Origin: Phoebastria nigripes
Lineage: Eukaryota; Chordata; Aves; Procellariiformes; Diomedeidae
DNA: 64,000 bases
NCBI GenBank assembly: GCA_035582835.1
Contig: JAYKAV010003362.1
Span: 195,617 to 259,616, forward strand
Direction: 5' to 3'
Below, in pieces: positions 63,426 to 64,000 of this stretch (the stretch's first letter is position 1; each line of letters starts with the position of its first letter). Both the position numbers and the translations under genes were made by a program. The notes beneath the pieces are model-generated. The model was not told where the DNA came from, did no database searches, and was given only the letters and a program-made list of their open reading frames with translations.

Positions 63426-64000
63426 CTGGCAATCATTTATTAAGCACCATTTGGTAACTATTAATATTCTTTGAGATGCAAGGTGAAAACAACAATCTGT
63501 GTATAAAAAAAAAGACCACATTTTAAAATCACCGTCCAGATCAGATTTCATTCATTTAGAACTGAGAATGAATATTAATGAATATTATATATATATAATT
63601 TTGACTGAAATTGATCTGAATAGAAGTGGCCATTTGCAATATTCGGAAGTGAAGGAAAACTTTAAANTACACCATGTTCTTGTGTAGAGATCCTAGAGCT
63701 GATAGAAAGCTTTAAACCGATACGAAGTTTTCCAAGAGGAAATTATTTGCTGTTCACTTCTGACCAAATACCCAGGCTAGCAGATCCAAGAATTCAACTT
63801 CATTGTTTTTTTACATGCCCTCTTAACATCAAATCTTATTCACAGTCATGGGTTTCGTGTCCTGATGGACTGCAGAGGAAGAAGTCCGAAGAGTACAGTA
63901 ATGCTCTGATGATACTCAGTTCAGCCCTGCGGTTGGCTGAACTCGTAAGTGCTGCATTTTCCTGTTAAAAATCAGCTCCTCCTAACTAATATCCAGTGGT

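Larger units (their letters stand above)
62721..64000. other. intergenic DNA with hairpin and simple repeats, no gene seen
   Basis: Holds the 15-bp hairpin at 62.86 kb and the (ATT)n and (GA)n repeats at 63.35-63.43 kb. A single EF-hand-like loop is encoded at 63613-63648 on the plus strand but has no splice sites or partner loop. Confidence 0.5.

Noticed and set aside
34022..64000. ELF5 gene on the plus strand, expected from mammalian synteny
   Set aside because: Both strands were searched for its PNT and ETS signature strings (such as VWEWLQFCC or LSRALRYYYK) without success; ELF5 must lie outside the window.
1..64000. CRISPR array, operon, phage or bacterial elements
   Set aside because: No regularly spaced repeats or dense open frames; splice sites and LINE/SINE content show vertebrate nuclear DNA.

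Overview
The window is vertebrate nuclear DNA and almost certainly avian. It is AT-rich with long non-coding stretches, one gene split by GT-AG introns, CR1-type LINE fragments of several ages (including a well-preserved copy of the family common in birds), and ancient amniote L3-like and MIR-like remnants. There are no operons, CRISPR arrays, insertion sequences or phage genes.

The only gene I can support is EHF (ETS homologous factor, ESE-3), on the minus strand. Its start codon is at 34018 and its stop codon at 21426. Eight coding exons join into an intact 298-residue protein with an N-terminal PNT (pointed/SAM-like) domain, a variable acidic/Ser-Thr linker and a C-terminal ETS DNA-binding domain. 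A long 3' UTR probably runs on to about 18.07 kb, where AATAAA is followed by T-rich sequence on the minus strand. The untranslated first exon(s) and promoter lie upstream (above 34 kb on the plus axis) and I could not place them.

Region by region: 1-18 kb is the flank downstream of EHF, with an old antisense CR1/L3 copy (5.9-7.3 kb), a second old CR1 piece (9.5 kb) and one exon-like stretch on the plus strand (7.7 kb). 18-34 kb is EHF. Its introns hold a MIR-like SINE, a GC-rich block, and a young CR1 inserted inside an older CR1. 34-64 kb is the flank upstream of EHF. It has no recognisable coding exon, only ancient repeats (MIR-like at 44.9 kb, L3-like at 50.3-50.9 kb, CR1 ends at 52.9 and 62.4 kb), simple repeats, a perfect 15-bp hairpin (62.86 kb) and an 80-bp purine tract (62.2 kb). 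In mammals EHF lies head-to-head with its paralogue ELF5. No ELF5 exon was recognised, so the 30 kb upstream of EHF is probably intergenic and regulatory DNA together with EHF 5' introns.

I did not find a convincing new biological system. The observations most worth checking are the plus-strand exon-like block at 7722-7859, the hairpin at 62856-62891, the run of five frame-preserving EHF exons and the nested CR1 insertion. About 25 isolated single N bases are scattered through the window; none falls in an EHF coding exon.
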